DNA from: Natrinema amylolyticus_A
GTDB lineage: Archaea; Halobacteriota; Halobacteria; Halobacteriales; Natrialbaceae
Assembly (NCBI RefSeq): GCF_042678045.1
Contig: NZ_JBHUDI010000003.1
Span: 406,895-470,894, forward strand
Direction of reading: 5' to 3'
DNA: 64,000 nucleotides
Position 1 is the stretch's first letter, and each line of letters opens with the position of its first letter. The translations under genes and the position numbers were made by a program. The notes beneath the pieces were generated by a model, which saw nothing but the letters and a program-made list of their open reading frames with translations, was not told where the DNA came from and made no database searches. This document shows, piece by piece, positions 1 through 8,431 of this stretch.

Positions 1-37
1 CCGATGAAGAGCACGCAGGTGACGGAGCGCGAGACGA

Positions 38-901
38 ATGACAGCGTCGCACGAGCCGCTTCCGCGGTCGATCGTCCTCGCGTCGGTGCTGACGCTCGTA
101 TTGACCGTCGTCGCGACGCTCGCGGGGTTGTTCGTCCCTGGATTCTACCGCGATGCGCCGGTGTTGCTCCCCCAGCTGTACGGCCAGGATTTGCTGACGC
201 TGACCGTCGCCGTCCCCGCACTGGCTGTCTCGCTTGTGCTCGCCGTGCGCGGCTCGCTTCGGGGCTACGTCATCTGGCTCGGCGTGACCGGCTATCTGCT
301 CTACACCTACGCGTCGTACGCGTTCATGACCGCGTTCAACGAACTTTACCTCGTCTACACGGCCCTGCTCTGGCTGACGCTCAGTACGTTCGTCGGCGGG
401 ATGGTCCGACTCGAGGCCGCGGCGCTGAAACGGACTCTCGGCCGGATGCGGGTGCGGTCGTTCGTCGCGTTCCAGCTGGTGGTTGCCGTCCTGGTTGCGT
501 TCGCCTGGCTTTCGGAGATCCTGCCGGCCATCGCCGGGGGAACGACGCCGCCGAGTATCACGGCCGCGGGGCTTCCGACGTCGGTGATTTACTCGCTCGA
601 TCTCGGGATCGTCGTCCCGGCGCTCGTCTGCTCGGCGTCCTGGCTCCGGCAACGCCGGCCGTGGGGGTACGCGTTCACGGCGGTCCTCCTCGTCAAGCTC
701 GCGACCCTCGGCGGGGCCGTGATGGCGATGGCGGTCGTCTCGATACTCGAGGGGCAATCCGTGCCAGCAGCCCAGCTCGTGGTCTTCGGCGGGATCACGG
801 TCGTCAGCATCGTGTTGACGGCGCGGTTGCTTCGGGCGATCGGGGCGGACTCGAGGCCGCGACCGGTCGAATCGGTATCTGGATCTCGCGGTGAGGCCTA
901 G
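38..901 (+). CDS. multi-pass membrane protein, unknown function
   Basis: A 287-residue protein with about eight hydrophobic segments spread from residue 12 to residue 265, with short loops and a short charged C-terminal tail. It is therefore an integral membrane protein. I see no catalytic or transporter signature motif and do not recognise a named family. The start at 38 gives an acidic start followed directly by the first membrane segment. Another reading frame is open through the same bases, but its arginine-rich translation marks it as a shadow. The window edge hides the upstream context. Confidence 0.75.
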   Translation: MTASHEPLPRSIVLASVLTLVLTVVATLAGLFVPGFYRDAPVLLPQLYGQDLLTLTVAVPALAVSLVLAVRGSLRGYVIWLGVTGYLLYTYASYAFMTAFNELYLVYTALLWLTLSTFVGGMVRLEAAALKRTLGRMRVRSFVAFQLVVAVLVAFAWLSEILPAIAGGTTPPSITAAGLPTSVIYSLDLGIVVPALVCSASWLRQRRPWGYAFTAVLLVKLATLGGAVMAMAVVSILEGQSVPAAQLVVFGGITVVSIVLTARLLRAIGADSRPRPVESVSGSRGEA

Positions 902-1275
902 CAGGGTGGGCTCGTGGTCGGCTCGAGAGAGCGTCGGTATCGATCGCGATCGCGACCGATCGATGTCGTGGTAAGGATCGCAGTGGCGATCGGTCTTCCT
1001 TCGTTCGTCTGCCGTTCGTCGGTCGGCTGTGACTCGATCGACAACCGATGGCAACCGTCGTAATATTCTATTATCAGTTCACTAATGCTCTTCGCTCGGG
1101 ATAGACCTTTCGCGCGTGCGGACCATCGGCTTGCTCGAGATATGATGGCGATTGCTCGAGGAGAAAGCTCACGCGCCAGCAGTATTACGTCATTCCTATA
1201 AAACACACAAATAGATAATTATATAGTATAAATAGCTAATTCCTGTTTCGACTCCTGTACGCTGACTGTCAATAA
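902..1275. other. non-coding stretch before the CTERM relic
   Basis: About 370 bases with no convincing gene on either strand. The only long open frame is on the minus strand and is arginine-rich, as expected of a shadow. The right part (about 1195-1250) becomes AT-rich and leads into the relic of a secreted protein at 1276. It may be what remains of that gene's 5' region. Confidence 0.4.
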
Positions 1276-1383
1276 GAGGATAGCGGCTCCAACGGCGACG
1301 ACGGCGCGCCCAGCTTCGGTGTCGGCGTCGCCCTCGTCGCCCTGCTCGGTGTGGCCATACTGGCCCTGCGACGTCAGAACTAA
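1276..1383 (+). pseudogene. C-terminal relic of a PGF-CTERM-type surface protein
   Basis: This frame follows an in-frame stop at 1273-1275 and encodes only 35 residues. They are a short Ser/Gly/Asp spacer, the motif PSFG, a hydrophobic stretch of about 17 residues rich in Val, Ala and Leu, then ArgArg and a stop. That tripartite pattern is the archaeosortase A sorting signal (PGF-CTERM) at the end of haloarchaeal secreted proteins. Here the usual PGF reads PSF. No upstream secreted domain is open in this frame, so it looks like the surviving tail of a deleted gene. The terminator-like hairpin just downstream also survives. Confidence 0.6.
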
Positions 1384-1395
1384 GCTGTAGAACCA

Positions 1396-1434
1396 CCGGC
1401 TCACGCCGGCCCCAATTTCCGCGGTTTTCTTTTC
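1396..1434 (+). terminator. hairpin plus T-rich tract after the CTERM relic
   Basis: A 5-bp perfect inverted repeat (CCGGC / GCCGG, 4-base loop, 1396-1409) is followed after about 15 bases by a run rich in T (1425-1434). It sits 13 bases after the stop of the CTERM relic, where the terminator of the lost gene would be. Confidence 0.4.
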
Positions 1435-1696
1435 TTGGACGTTACACCCGACAGCGACAGCGACAGCGCTCGCGGTCCTCGACTGTCGGTGACTCGAGCG
1501 GAGCGTCACATCACATACGTACCGCCCGGTGCAGGTGAAACGACACGAGACGCTAAATCACTCGCGTAGCCTCCAGAAGTGATCCACAGCGCCAATCGCC
1601 AACTTCGTCAGTTCGATGCGTGGGATAGAATGGAACGCCGCCCGTATCGTATCGTCGGTCCCGGGTGACGAACGGTGGTCGACCGCCGCGACGCCG

Positions 1697-3013
1697 TCAG
1701 TCGTCAGCCGCAGCCGCTTCCGCTTCTTCGGCGCTCGAGTCGGCCCGTTCCAGATCCTCGAGATACTCGTCGGCGTCCAACGCGGCTTTCGAGCCCATGC
1801 CTGCCGCCGTCACCGCTTGCTGGTAGTGGAAGTCGACGACGTCACCGGCACCGAAGAGGCCGGGGACGTGGGTCTCGGTCTGGCCGCCGCCGTCGCCGCC
1901 TTTGGTCTGCAGGTAGCCCTCGTCGTCCAGCTCGACGCCGGTGTCCTCGAGGTAGTCGGTGTTGGGGGTGTGGCCGATCGCGAAGAAGACCGCACCGACG
2001 TCGAAGTCGAACTCTTCGGTTTCGGGGTCGTCGAGGCGGTCGGTGGGATGACCGGCGTCGTTGTGGACGAGGGTGACGTGGTCGACGCCGTCTTGCTGAG
2101 AGCCGTGGATCTCGATCAGTTCCGTGTTTTTCATGATCTCGATCTCGCCCTCCTCGACCTTTTCGTGGACGCGGTCGACCCAGTAGTCCTCCGCGCGGAA
2201 CTCCTCGCGGCGGTGGGCGATGTAGACGGTGTCGGCGAACTTCGTGAGGAAGGTGGCTTCCTCCATGGCGGCGTCGCCGCCGCCGACGACGAGCATGTCC
2301 TCGCCGCGGAAGAACGCGCCGTCACAGGTCGCACACGTCGAGAGCCCGTAGCCCATGAGTTCGTCCTCGCCGGGGATGCCGAGCGTGCGAGCGCTGGCCC
2401 CCGAGGCGGCGATGACCGCGTCGGCGGTGTAGACATCGCCGTTTCTGAGTTCGACACGGAAGGGACGACTCGAGTCGTCGACCGACTCGACGATCCCGTT
2501 TTTCAGCTCGGCACCGAACTGCTTGGCCTGCTCTTTCATCCGGTTGACGAGCTCGGGGCCACCGATGCCCTCCGGGAAGCCGGGATAGTTGGCGACGTCG
2601 GTGGTCAGCGTGAGCTGGCCGCCGGGTTCGTCGCCCTCGATGACCAGCGGCTCGTTGTTCGCGCGGCCGGCGTAGATCGCCGCGGTCAGGCCGGCGATGC
2701 CGGTGCCGGCGATGATCAGTGGGCGGTGATCGACGATTTCGTCGTCGGATATCCCGAGCAGGTCGTCGAGGTCGCCCGTCTCGTCGAGGTCGTGTGTGTC
2801 GTCCCAGCCACCGACGTGTTGGTCGTCGATGAATACCTGTGGAGCGGTCTTGCGGCCGTTCGCGCGCTCGACCATCTCGTCGAAGCGCTCCTCGTCGTCG
2901 GAGACGTTGTACGCCTCGTATTCGACGCCCTTGCTCTCGAAGAGGTCCTTGGCTCGTTCGCAGTGGGTACAGTTGCCTTTGGTATAGATCTCGACGCGTG
3001 GCTGGTCGGTCAT
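1697..3013 (-). CDS. trxB: glutaredoxin-thioredoxin reductase fusion protein
   Basis: This 438-residue protein joins two redox modules. Residues 1-85 are a glutaredoxin-like domain with the dithiol site CTHC (Cys15, Cys18) and the cis-Pro segment TAPQV. From about residue 95 it is an FAD/NAD(P)H thioredoxin reductase, with the FAD fingerprint GTGIAG (103-108), redox site CATC (Cys227, Cys230), NADPH loop GGGDAA (244-249), HRR segment, and the closing GAGD FAD motif. Stand-alone reductases of this family are about 320 residues, so the N-terminal domain is an addition. The fusion suggests that the reductase passes electrons to its own attached glutaredoxin; that is inference. The acidic C-terminal tail is typical of halophiles. 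Confidence 0.9.
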   Translation of the reverse strand: MTDQPRVEIYTKGNCTHCERAKDLFESKGVEYEAYNVSDDEERFDEMVERANGRKTAPQVFIDDQHVGGWDDTHDLDETGDLDDLLGISDDEIVDHRPLIIAGTGIAGLTAAIYAGRANNEPLVIEGDEPGGQLTLTTDVANYPGFPEGIGGPELVNRMKEQAKQFGAELKNGIVESVDDSSRPFRVELRNGDVYTADAVIAASGASARTLGIPGEDELMGYGLSTCATCDGAFFRGEDMLVVGGGDAAMEEATFLTKFADTVYIAHRREEFRAEDYWVDRVHEKVEEGEIEIMKNTELIEIHGSQQDGVDHVTLVHNDAGHPTDRLDDPETEEFDFDVGAVFFAIGHTPNTDYLEDTGVELDDEGYLQTKGGDGGGQTETHVPGLFGAGDVVDFHYQQAVTAAGMGSKAALDADEYLEDLERADSSAEEAEAAAADD

Positions 3014-3262
3014 ATTGCAGGTGTTGGGTCAGAGCGCCTAAACCGCTTGTGCTCGCAGCAACGACACCCCCTTGCTGTGACGGTGGTGTCGTGTTGTCAG
3101 CTAGCTTCGTTCTCCCGCCAGTGAATTTCCTGTGGCCGATGTACTGGTGTCGTTCGAGCCGCTCGGCAGCCTGTGAACGGCCGTGTGACTCGAACGTCCG
3201 AGGGCACGTTGCCACTCGTGTCGACACGACGCACTTACGGGGCCAAACGACGATCACCGACT

Positions 3263-3550
3263 ATGGCTGCCGATCTCGAGGAGAAGACGAACCGGTACGG
3301 CGAGTTACTCACAGAGGCACTCGACGCGGCGACGATCGCGCCGCCGGAGGGAACGCCGATGGCAGACGCGGCCGACGATTGTTACGAGATGGCGGCGTCG
3401 TATCTCGAGGACGGAAACCACTTCCGAGAACAGGACGATCTCGTCAATGCGCTGGCGTCGTTTTCCTACGGCCATGCGTGGCTCGATGCCGGTGCTCGCG
3501 TCGGACTGTTCGACGTCCCACGGGAAGGCCACCTCTTTACTGTCGAATAA
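3263..3550 (+). CDS. DUF357 domain protein
   Basis: A 95-residue helical, acidic protein. The layout matches the archaeal DUF357 family, from an N-terminal segment beginning MAADLEEK to the segment ALASFSYGHAWLDAG. Its function is not established. The start at 3263 is chosen over an upstream in-frame start at 3173 because the extra 30 residues are basic and unlike the family. Confidence 0.8.
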   Translation: MAADLEEKTNRYGELLTEALDAATIAPPEGTPMADAADDCYEMAASYLEDGNHFREQDDLVNALASFSYGHAWLDAGARVGLFDVPREGHLFTVE

Positions 3551-3725
3551 GCCGTTGGCGACGCACGTACGTCACGGAATCTCGTCGACAGCTCGCCGGT
3601 GAGAGCACGGTACGGGCCGGTTGGGTTGGGGTATCTGGTGAAGAGCGGACATGACCGCCAGCCCCGGTATCCTCGATGATTAATAACTATGTAACCGGAA
3701 CATATATACCAGCAGACCCGGTTAG
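3551..3725. other. short intergenic region, nothing coding seen
   Basis: I see no open frame with a haloarchaeal composition here. The right part grades into the AT-rich promoter of the downstream TFB gene. Confidence 0.4.
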
Positions 3726-3752
3726 TTTATAAAGTAGGCGAAAACTTTATAT
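3726..3752 (+). promoter_or_regulatory. TATA-type promoter of the TFB gene
   Basis: Two archaeal TATA-like elements lie in an AT-rich patch: tttataaa at 3726-3733, and ctttatat at about 3745-3752 preceded by a purine-rich BRE-like gcgaaaa. Either would place the transcript start near 3755-3778, leaving a 5' leader of some 65-90 bases before the ATG at 3844. This is unusual in a genome where many starts look leaderless. Confidence 0.5.
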
Positions 3753-3843
3753 GCCTTACGGCCTTACCCTATGTTAGCTGAGGCGACCGGGTTTCTTCTG
3801 GATTACCCCACCCGGGAGCCCCAAGTAACCCACCCGATACACA

Positions 3844-4821
3844 ATGACTGATACGAACATTCGAACCTATACGAGCGAGCAAGAGACCGAGGAGGAAGAA
3901 ACCACGTCGGTATCCGACGAGCAGGAACGCTGTCCGGAGTGTGGCAGTCGACTGGTCTCGGACGACGAACACGCCGAGACGGTCTGTACCGAGTGTGGTC
4001 TCGTCGTCGAGGAAGACGAGATCGACCGCGGCCCCGAATGGCGTGCGTTCGACGCCGCCGAGAAGGACGAGAAGTCCCGTGTCGGCGCGCCCACGACGAA
4101 CATGATGCACGACCAGGGCCTGTCGACCAACATCGGCTGGCAGGACAAAGACGCCTACGGCCGGGCACTCTCGAGCCGCCAGCGCCAGAAGATGCAACGG
4201 CTTCGCACCTGGAACGAGCGCTTCCGCACGCGCGACTCCAAGGAGCGCAACCTCAAGCAGGCACTCGGCGAGATCGACCGGATGGCCTCGGCGCTCGGCC
4301 TCCCCGAGAACGTCCGCGAGACGGCCAGTGTCATCTATCGGCGCGCCCTCGAGGAGGACCTGCTGCCGGGCCGGTCGATCGAAGGCGTCGCGACCGCCTC
4401 GCTGTACGCCGCTGCCCGCCAGGCTGGCACGCCGCGCAGCCTCGATGAGATCTCGGCGGTCTCCCGCGTCGAGAAGATGGAGCTCACCCGCACCTACCGC
4501 TACATCATCCGGGAACTCGGCCTCGAGGTCAAGCCGGCCGACCCCGAACACTACGTGCCGCGGTTCGTCAGCGACCTCGACCTCTCGGACGAGACCGAGC
4601 GGATGGCCCGCGAACTGCTCGAGTCGGCCCGCCAGGAGGGCGTCCACAGCGGCAAGTCGCCGGTCGGCCTCGCGGCCGCGTCGGTCTACGCTGCCGCCCT
4701 GCTGACCAACGAGAAGGTGACCCAGAACGAGGTCAGTGAGGTCGCGAGCATCTCGGAAGTCACGATTCGCAACCGGTACAAGGAGCTGCTCGAGGCTTCG
4801 GACACGGCTGCACCCGCGTAA
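3844..4821 (+). CDS. tfb: transcription initiation factor IIB (TFB)
   Basis: A 325-residue general transcription factor that recruits RNA polymerase to TATA-bound TBP. After an acidic N-terminus comes a zinc ribbon (Cys30, Cys33, Cys48, Cys51), then the B-finger/linker with the highly conserved stretch around GAPTT and HDQGLST. Two cyclin repeats follow (about residues 125-215 and 220-312), ending in the helix-turn-helix that reads the BRE. The length is normal. Haloarchaea carry several TFB paralogues, so I cannot say which promoter set this one serves. Confidence 0.95.
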   Translation: MTDTNIRTYTSEQETEEEETTSVSDEQERCPECGSRLVSDDEHAETVCTECGLVVEEDEIDRGPEWRAFDAAEKDEKSRVGAPTTNMMHDQGLSTNIGWQDKDAYGRALSSRQRQKMQRLRTWNERFRTRDSKERNLKQALGEIDRMASALGLPENVRETASVIYRRALEEDLLPGRSIEGVATASLYAAARQAGTPRSLDEISAVSRVEKMELTRTYRYIIRELGLEVKPADPEHYVPRFVSDLDLSDETERMARELLESARQEGVHSGKSPVGLAAASVYAAALLTNEKVTQNEVSEVASISEVTIRNRYKELLEASDTAAPA

Positions 4822-4926
4822 GGGTCCTTTTGACGGCCGTCGACTCGCAGGCTGTATCGCGGGTGGTGTTTTCGGCCGACTGGAACTGCGGCAATGTTTT
4901 TGATCTCTCGTGTGAAAGAGGGTACC

Positions 4927-5106
4927 ATGGATAAAACGACCGTCCAACTGTTGTGTCCCGAATGTACGAAGGATTGGCAAGTTTCTCCGGATGAACTTCC
5001 CGCGCCCGCCGAAATGTTTCACTGCCCGAACTGTCACGCCTCACACCGCACTGCCGAGTTCATGCGGACGGACCGCGACCTCCAGACTCTGAAACAGCTC
5101 GGCTAG
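4927..5106 (+). CDS. small zinc-ribbon protein (DUF7836-like)
   Basis: A 59-residue protein with two CxxC pairs, CPEC at residues 10-13 and CPNC about 23 residues later. These suit one bound zinc. The sequence resembles small haloarchaeal putative zinc-binding proteins that I recall as DUF7836. The ATG at 4927 is preferred over the in-frame start at 4894, since the longer version adds residues unlike the rest. Its role is unknown; it follows the TFB gene on the same strand. Confidence 0.7.
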   Translation: MDKTTVQLLCPECTKDWQVSPDELPAPAEMFHCPNCHASHRTAEFMRTDRDLQTLKQLG

Positions 5107-5497
5107 GGCCACGGTCGAAACGGCGGCCGACGATCGACAATTCTGAATACGTTTTTGTAGGGACTGCTTGTCACTGCACACCTGATCGCACGTCGATCCC
5201 GTGATCGGTGTGACACACGGGTTGGTCGGAACGCTCCTCGGACGACGCGGATCCGATCGACCAGATGCTCGACGATCGAGTATGATCTTCTTAATGCTGT
5301 CCGACCCTCTCTGAAATTATACTGAAAGACGGTGTTACGCTGGTAAATAAAATACTAACGTGGTTTCATCTCTCGAATCCGCTCGCGTAATCACTGCATT
5401 CGAATCGTCTCTGGCGATGATACACCAATCTCCCAATACTGGCTGCGTGTTAACGCGACTCAAGATAATAATATAACCCTGCAGTGGGTAGGAGAGG
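5107..5497. other. intergenic region with a promoter at its right end
   Basis: About 390 bases without a convincing gene. The last part is AT-rich, with a TATA-like taataatata near 5465-5475. That is roughly 25-30 bases before the ATG at 5498, fitting a leaderless transcript of the next gene. Confidence 0.4.
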
Positions 5498-5740
5498 ATG
5501 GTTATGAAGAAGCAGGAGCTCATTCACCTTCACGGCCTTCTCGCGGAGGTATCGAACCAGTGTGCAGAGTGGGAAGACTGCCAGATCGACCTCGAGGAGT
5601 ACGAATCGCGAGGCATTCGGCCGACATCCATCCACAAATCGAAAACTGACCACAAAGCTGCTGTTTTTGCGCTCGCCGGGGGAATCACGAAGAACATGCG
5701 GGAAGGGGAGCAGGAAGCAGTCGCCGCCACTGCAGACTGA
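5498..5740 (+). CDS. UPF0058 family protein
   Basis: An 80-residue helical protein beginning with the family-typical segment KKQELIHLHGLLAEV, with a conserved central region containing CAEW. UPF0058 is an archaeal family of small uncharacterised proteins. Two ATGs are possible (5498 and 5504); the TATA-like element 25-30 bases upstream favours 5498. Function unknown. Confidence 0.8.
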   Translation: MVMKKQELIHLHGLLAEVSNQCAEWEDCQIDLEEYESRGIRPTSIHKSKTDHKAAVFALAGGITKNMREGEQEAVAATAD

Positions 5741-5877
5741 GAATATCGTCGCATCCTCCGATCGTCAATACCGCCGACTGGCGAGACTCGCCGATGTCGG
5801 GTATACCTGTGTGATTACTGTACACTACAATACAGAGTTACGTCGATACCGCTTTCGAGACCGCCCGAGTCAGGCCG

Positions 5878-6351
5878 TTACTCCACGAGATCCTCGAACT
5901 CCGGGAGGATCTCGTCGTCCGACTCCTCAGTTTCGTCGGCAGGCTCCGTGTCAGTCGACTCCGTATCCGTATCCGTGTCCGTCGACTCGTCGGTCTCTGC
6001 TTCGTCAGTCGTGTCCTCTTCGATGACCTCGACCTCCATGACCTCGAGTGGGATGTTCTCGAGACGCTGACCGATCTCCTTCCGTGCGATCCGTGAGGCG
6101 TGTTCCTCACGTTCGACGTTGAAGACGGTCATCTCCAGTTCGAGTGCGACGAGCGCTTCGTCGGCCGCGATAAACGCAGGTGGGAGCTCCTCTCCGGATG
6201 GGGAGGTGCGCTCGCCCATATTGATTTCGACGTAGTTTAAATCAGGGTTCAGCATCTCACCCGTCTTCGAGATGGCGATCCGGATCGCCTCGTCCTCCGT
6301 CTCAACGTCGAAGACCGGCACGGCGGCTTCAACGACGACCCTGCAATTCAT
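5878..6351 (-). CDS. UPF0212 / DUF555 protein with acidic repetitive tail
   Basis: The first 110 residues match the archaeal UPF0212 (DUF555) family: MNCRVVVEAAVPV, then a segment with KTGEMLNPDLNYVEI, then ALVALELEM. Family members outside haloarchaea carry a CPxCG zinc-binding motif, as I recall. Here the corresponding region reads TSPSGEE, so the cysteines are absent. The last 45 residues are a low-complexity Thr/Asp/Glu/Ser tail with a repeated TDTD pattern, which is extra to the family core. Function unknown. Confidence 0.8.
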   Translation of the reverse strand: MNCRVVVEAAVPVFDVETEDEAIRIAISKTGEMLNPDLNYVEINMGERTSPSGEELPPAFIAADEALVALELEMTVFNVEREEHASRIARKEIGQRLENIPLEVMEVEVIEEDTTDEAETDESTDTDTDTESTDTEPADETEESDDEILPEFEDLVE

Positions 6352-6509
6352 ACCGTGACATTGGATGCCCTACAGTAAGAAGGTTCGCCTCACGAACCCG
6401 TACTCGCCGCTCGACTGCGCGACGTGGCGGGAGACAACCGAGCGACATGACTCACCTCACCGTCGCGGGTCCGAAAGGCAAAAGCCCACACCGCCGAAGG
6501 GTCGGACGA

Positions 6510-7409
6510 ATGGAGACGGGGACGATCTCGATCGACGAGTGCTCGGGTGGATTCGACCTGTACCGAACGCTCGAGAGCGGCCAGACGTACCTCTGGCGGC
6601 GCTCGGACGGCGAGATGTACGGCGGCACACCGGCATCCGACGCGTGGTATACGACGGTTGTCAGCTCAGGGGGCACGGGCGACGGGGACGTGATCCGCGT
6701 GCGGACCCGCGACGGCCGCCTCGAGTGGGAGTCGACGACTGATGCCGAGGCGCTCGTCCGTCGGCTGTTGCGTCTCGACGACGACCTCGAGGAAATCGTC
6801 GCGGCCGGGCCGGACGATCCCTTACTTCACGAGGCCTACGAGGCCCACCATGGGATGCGACTCGTGCAGGATCCGCCCTTCGGCTGTCTGATCTCGTTTA
6901 TTTGCTCGGCACAGATGCGGGTAAGTCGCATTCACACGATGGTTACGACGCTAGCACGGGAGTACGGCGACGCGGTCGCGTTCGACGGCGAGACCTACCA
7001 GGCCTTTCCGACGCCGGACCAGCTCGCGACCGCGACCGAGGCCGAGCTTCGTGAGCTTGGACTGGGTTACCGCGCTCCATACGTCGTCCGTACGGCCGAG
7101 ATGGTCGCGAACGGCGAGGCCCATCCGGAAGCGGCGCGGGGCCTCGAGTACGAGGACGCACGCGAGTACCTGACGCAGTTCGTCGGCGTCGGCGACAAGG
7201 TAGCCGACTGCGTCCTCCTCTTTTCGCTGGGCTTCGACGAAGCGGTCCCACTCGACACCTGGATCAAGTCGGCGATCGAGGAGTATTATCCGGACTGTGA
7301 TCGCGGTTCCTACGCTGCTACCTCACGGGCGCTTCGCGACAGCCTGGGCGGCGAATACGCCGGCTACGCCCAGACGTACGTCTTCCATCATCTCCGAACC
7401 GGGGAGTGA
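6510..7409 (+). CDS. ogg: 8-oxoguanine DNA glycosylase / AP lyase (OGG1-like, HhH-GPD)
   Basis: A 299-residue base-excision repair glycosylase. An N-terminal OGG-type beta domain (FDLYRTLESGQTYLWRR) is followed by the helix-hairpin-helix GVGDKVADC, which carries the catalytic-lysine equivalent. Next comes the Asp in VPLDTW, matching the OGG1 pattern GVGTKVAD and VPVD. The ATG at 6510 is chosen; an in-frame start at 6447 adds a basic, non-homologous 21-residue leader. It could also be annotated as a DNA-3-methyladenine glycosylase, but the lysine favours OGG. Confidence 0.85.
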   Translation: METGTISIDECSGGFDLYRTLESGQTYLWRRSDGEMYGGTPASDAWYTTVVSSGGTGDGDVIRVRTRDGRLEWESTTDAEALVRRLLRLDDDLEEIVAAGPDDPLLHEAYEAHHGMRLVQDPPFGCLISFICSAQMRVSRIHTMVTTLAREYGDAVAFDGETYQAFPTPDQLATATEAELRELGLGYRAPYVVRTAEMVANGEAHPEAARGLEYEDAREYLTQFVGVGDKVADCVLLFSLGFDEAVPLDTWIKSAIEEYYPDCDRGSYAATSRALRDSLGGEYAGYAQTYVFHHLRTGE

Positions 7410-7473
7410 TGGGCCGACCACCGCTGACTGGATGGCTCGGAACCGTTTTGTGAACTGATTGTCAATTACGGAT

Positions 7474-7788
7474 ATGGTCACCGCGTCGGTCGTCAGCCTC
7501 ATCGTGACGGCGGGATTCATCGGCGCGCTGGGAATCCTGATCAAACACTTCGGGATCGTCCAGTTGATCGCGGGCTACGATCCGGATCGCGCCACCGACG
7601 AGGCAGAGCTGGCCGATTTCGTCGGAACCAACGTCCTGTACGTTGCGGCGCTCGTCCTGCTCGTCGCGATCGTCGAGGCAACAGCACCCGACAGATCCGA
7701 TTCGGTCTGGATCGCGTTCGTCGCCGGTGTCGGGCTGCTTACTGTCCGAATGATCCGCGGTGCTCGCCGCTACGAAAGCGACGAGTGA
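7474..7788 (+). CDS. small membrane protein (DUF3784-like)
   Basis: A 104-residue protein with three hydrophobic segments (about residues 5-30, 50-68 and 77-90) and a loop with the sequence LIAGYD followed by charged residues. That loop recalls the DUF3784 family signature LIAGYN. The ATG at 7474 is used rather than a TTG at 7459. Function unknown. Confidence 0.65.
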   Translation: MVTASVVSLIVTAGFIGALGILIKHFGIVQLIAGYDPDRATDEAELADFVGTNVLYVAALVLLVAIVEATAPDRSDSVWIAFVAGVGLLTVRMIRGARRYESDE

Positions 7789-7803
7789 CTGACCGGGTTG
7801 AGG

Positions 7804-8052
7804 CTACTCGTCGTAATCCTCGCGCCCAGTCATGGCCCAGTAAGCCTGTGAGACGAGCGTGATCGTGAAAATGACAGTCAGCGCCACGGCGAGCCACACT
7901 GCGATCCGCTGTCCGAGCAGGTAGTATGCTAGTGCGCTCGCACCGACGACGAACAACACTGCGCCGACGAACAACTCGAGGAGCTCTCGGACCGTCGCGC
8001 GGCTGCTCGAGACGTCGAGATATTCTTCCTCGAAGCGGTCGATGATGCCCAT
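7804..8052 (-). CDS. small two-helix membrane protein
   Basis: An 82-residue protein with an N-terminal amphipathic region and two membrane segments (about residues 27-47 and 50-70), ending in an acidic tail (GREDYDE). It lies convergent to the DUF3784-like gene and just after the acylphosphatase gene, on the same strand as the latter. I do not recognise the family. Confidence 0.6.
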   Translation of the reverse strand: MGIIDRFEEEYLDVSSSRATVRELLELFVGAVLFVVGASALAYYLLGQRIAVWLAVALTVIFTITLVSQAYWAMTGREDYDE

Positions 8053-8081
8053 CGGCGGTCCCTTTCGAACTGTTCGTCGGG

Positions 8082-8360
8082 TCAGTAACGGATCTCGAAT
8101 CCGTCCTCGCCCTGTGGCTCCTCGTACTCGGCCTCGACGGCGTCAACCTCAGCCGCGGGACTGCCCTCGTGACACCACTCGATCATCGACTCGACCGCGT
8201 CCTCGGGGCCTTCGAAGACTGCCTCGACGCGGCCGTCCTCGAGATTTTTCACCCAGCCGTCGACGCCTTCCTCGCGGGCGGTGTCGCGGGTGTTCGCACG
8301 GTAGTAGACGCCCTGTACGGTGCCCGAGACGAAGACGTGTGCGCGGGTCCGTCCTGCCAT
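8082..8360 (-). CDS. acyP: acylphosphatase
   Basis: A 92-residue enzyme hydrolysing acyl phosphates in the cytoplasm. It shows the signature GTVQGVYYR, with the phosphate-cradle Arg, then the Asn-containing segment VKNLEDGRVEAVFEG that carries the catalytic asparagine. The length is normal for the family. The ATG at 8360 starts the protein just before its first beta strand; a longer frame to 8387 lacks family support. Confidence 0.9.
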   Translation of the reverse strand: MAGRTRAHVFVSGTVQGVYYRANTRDTAREEGVDGWVKNLEDGRVEAVFEGPEDAVESMIEWCHEGSPAAEVDAVEAEYEEPQGEDGFEIRY

Positions 8361-8431
8361 GTGTGAGTCGTCGCCGTCGAAGGTCAAAAATCCGGGTCCA
8401 TTCGCGTGTGCGGTCGGTCGTCCTGTGGCGA

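Noticed and set aside
898..1206. 102-residue minus-strand gene
   Set aside because: Basic, low-similarity composition, no promoter or family sign; likely chance.
1616..3124. Open frame of 502 codons on the plus strand
   Set aside because: Antisense to the glutaredoxin-thioredoxin reductase fusion gene.
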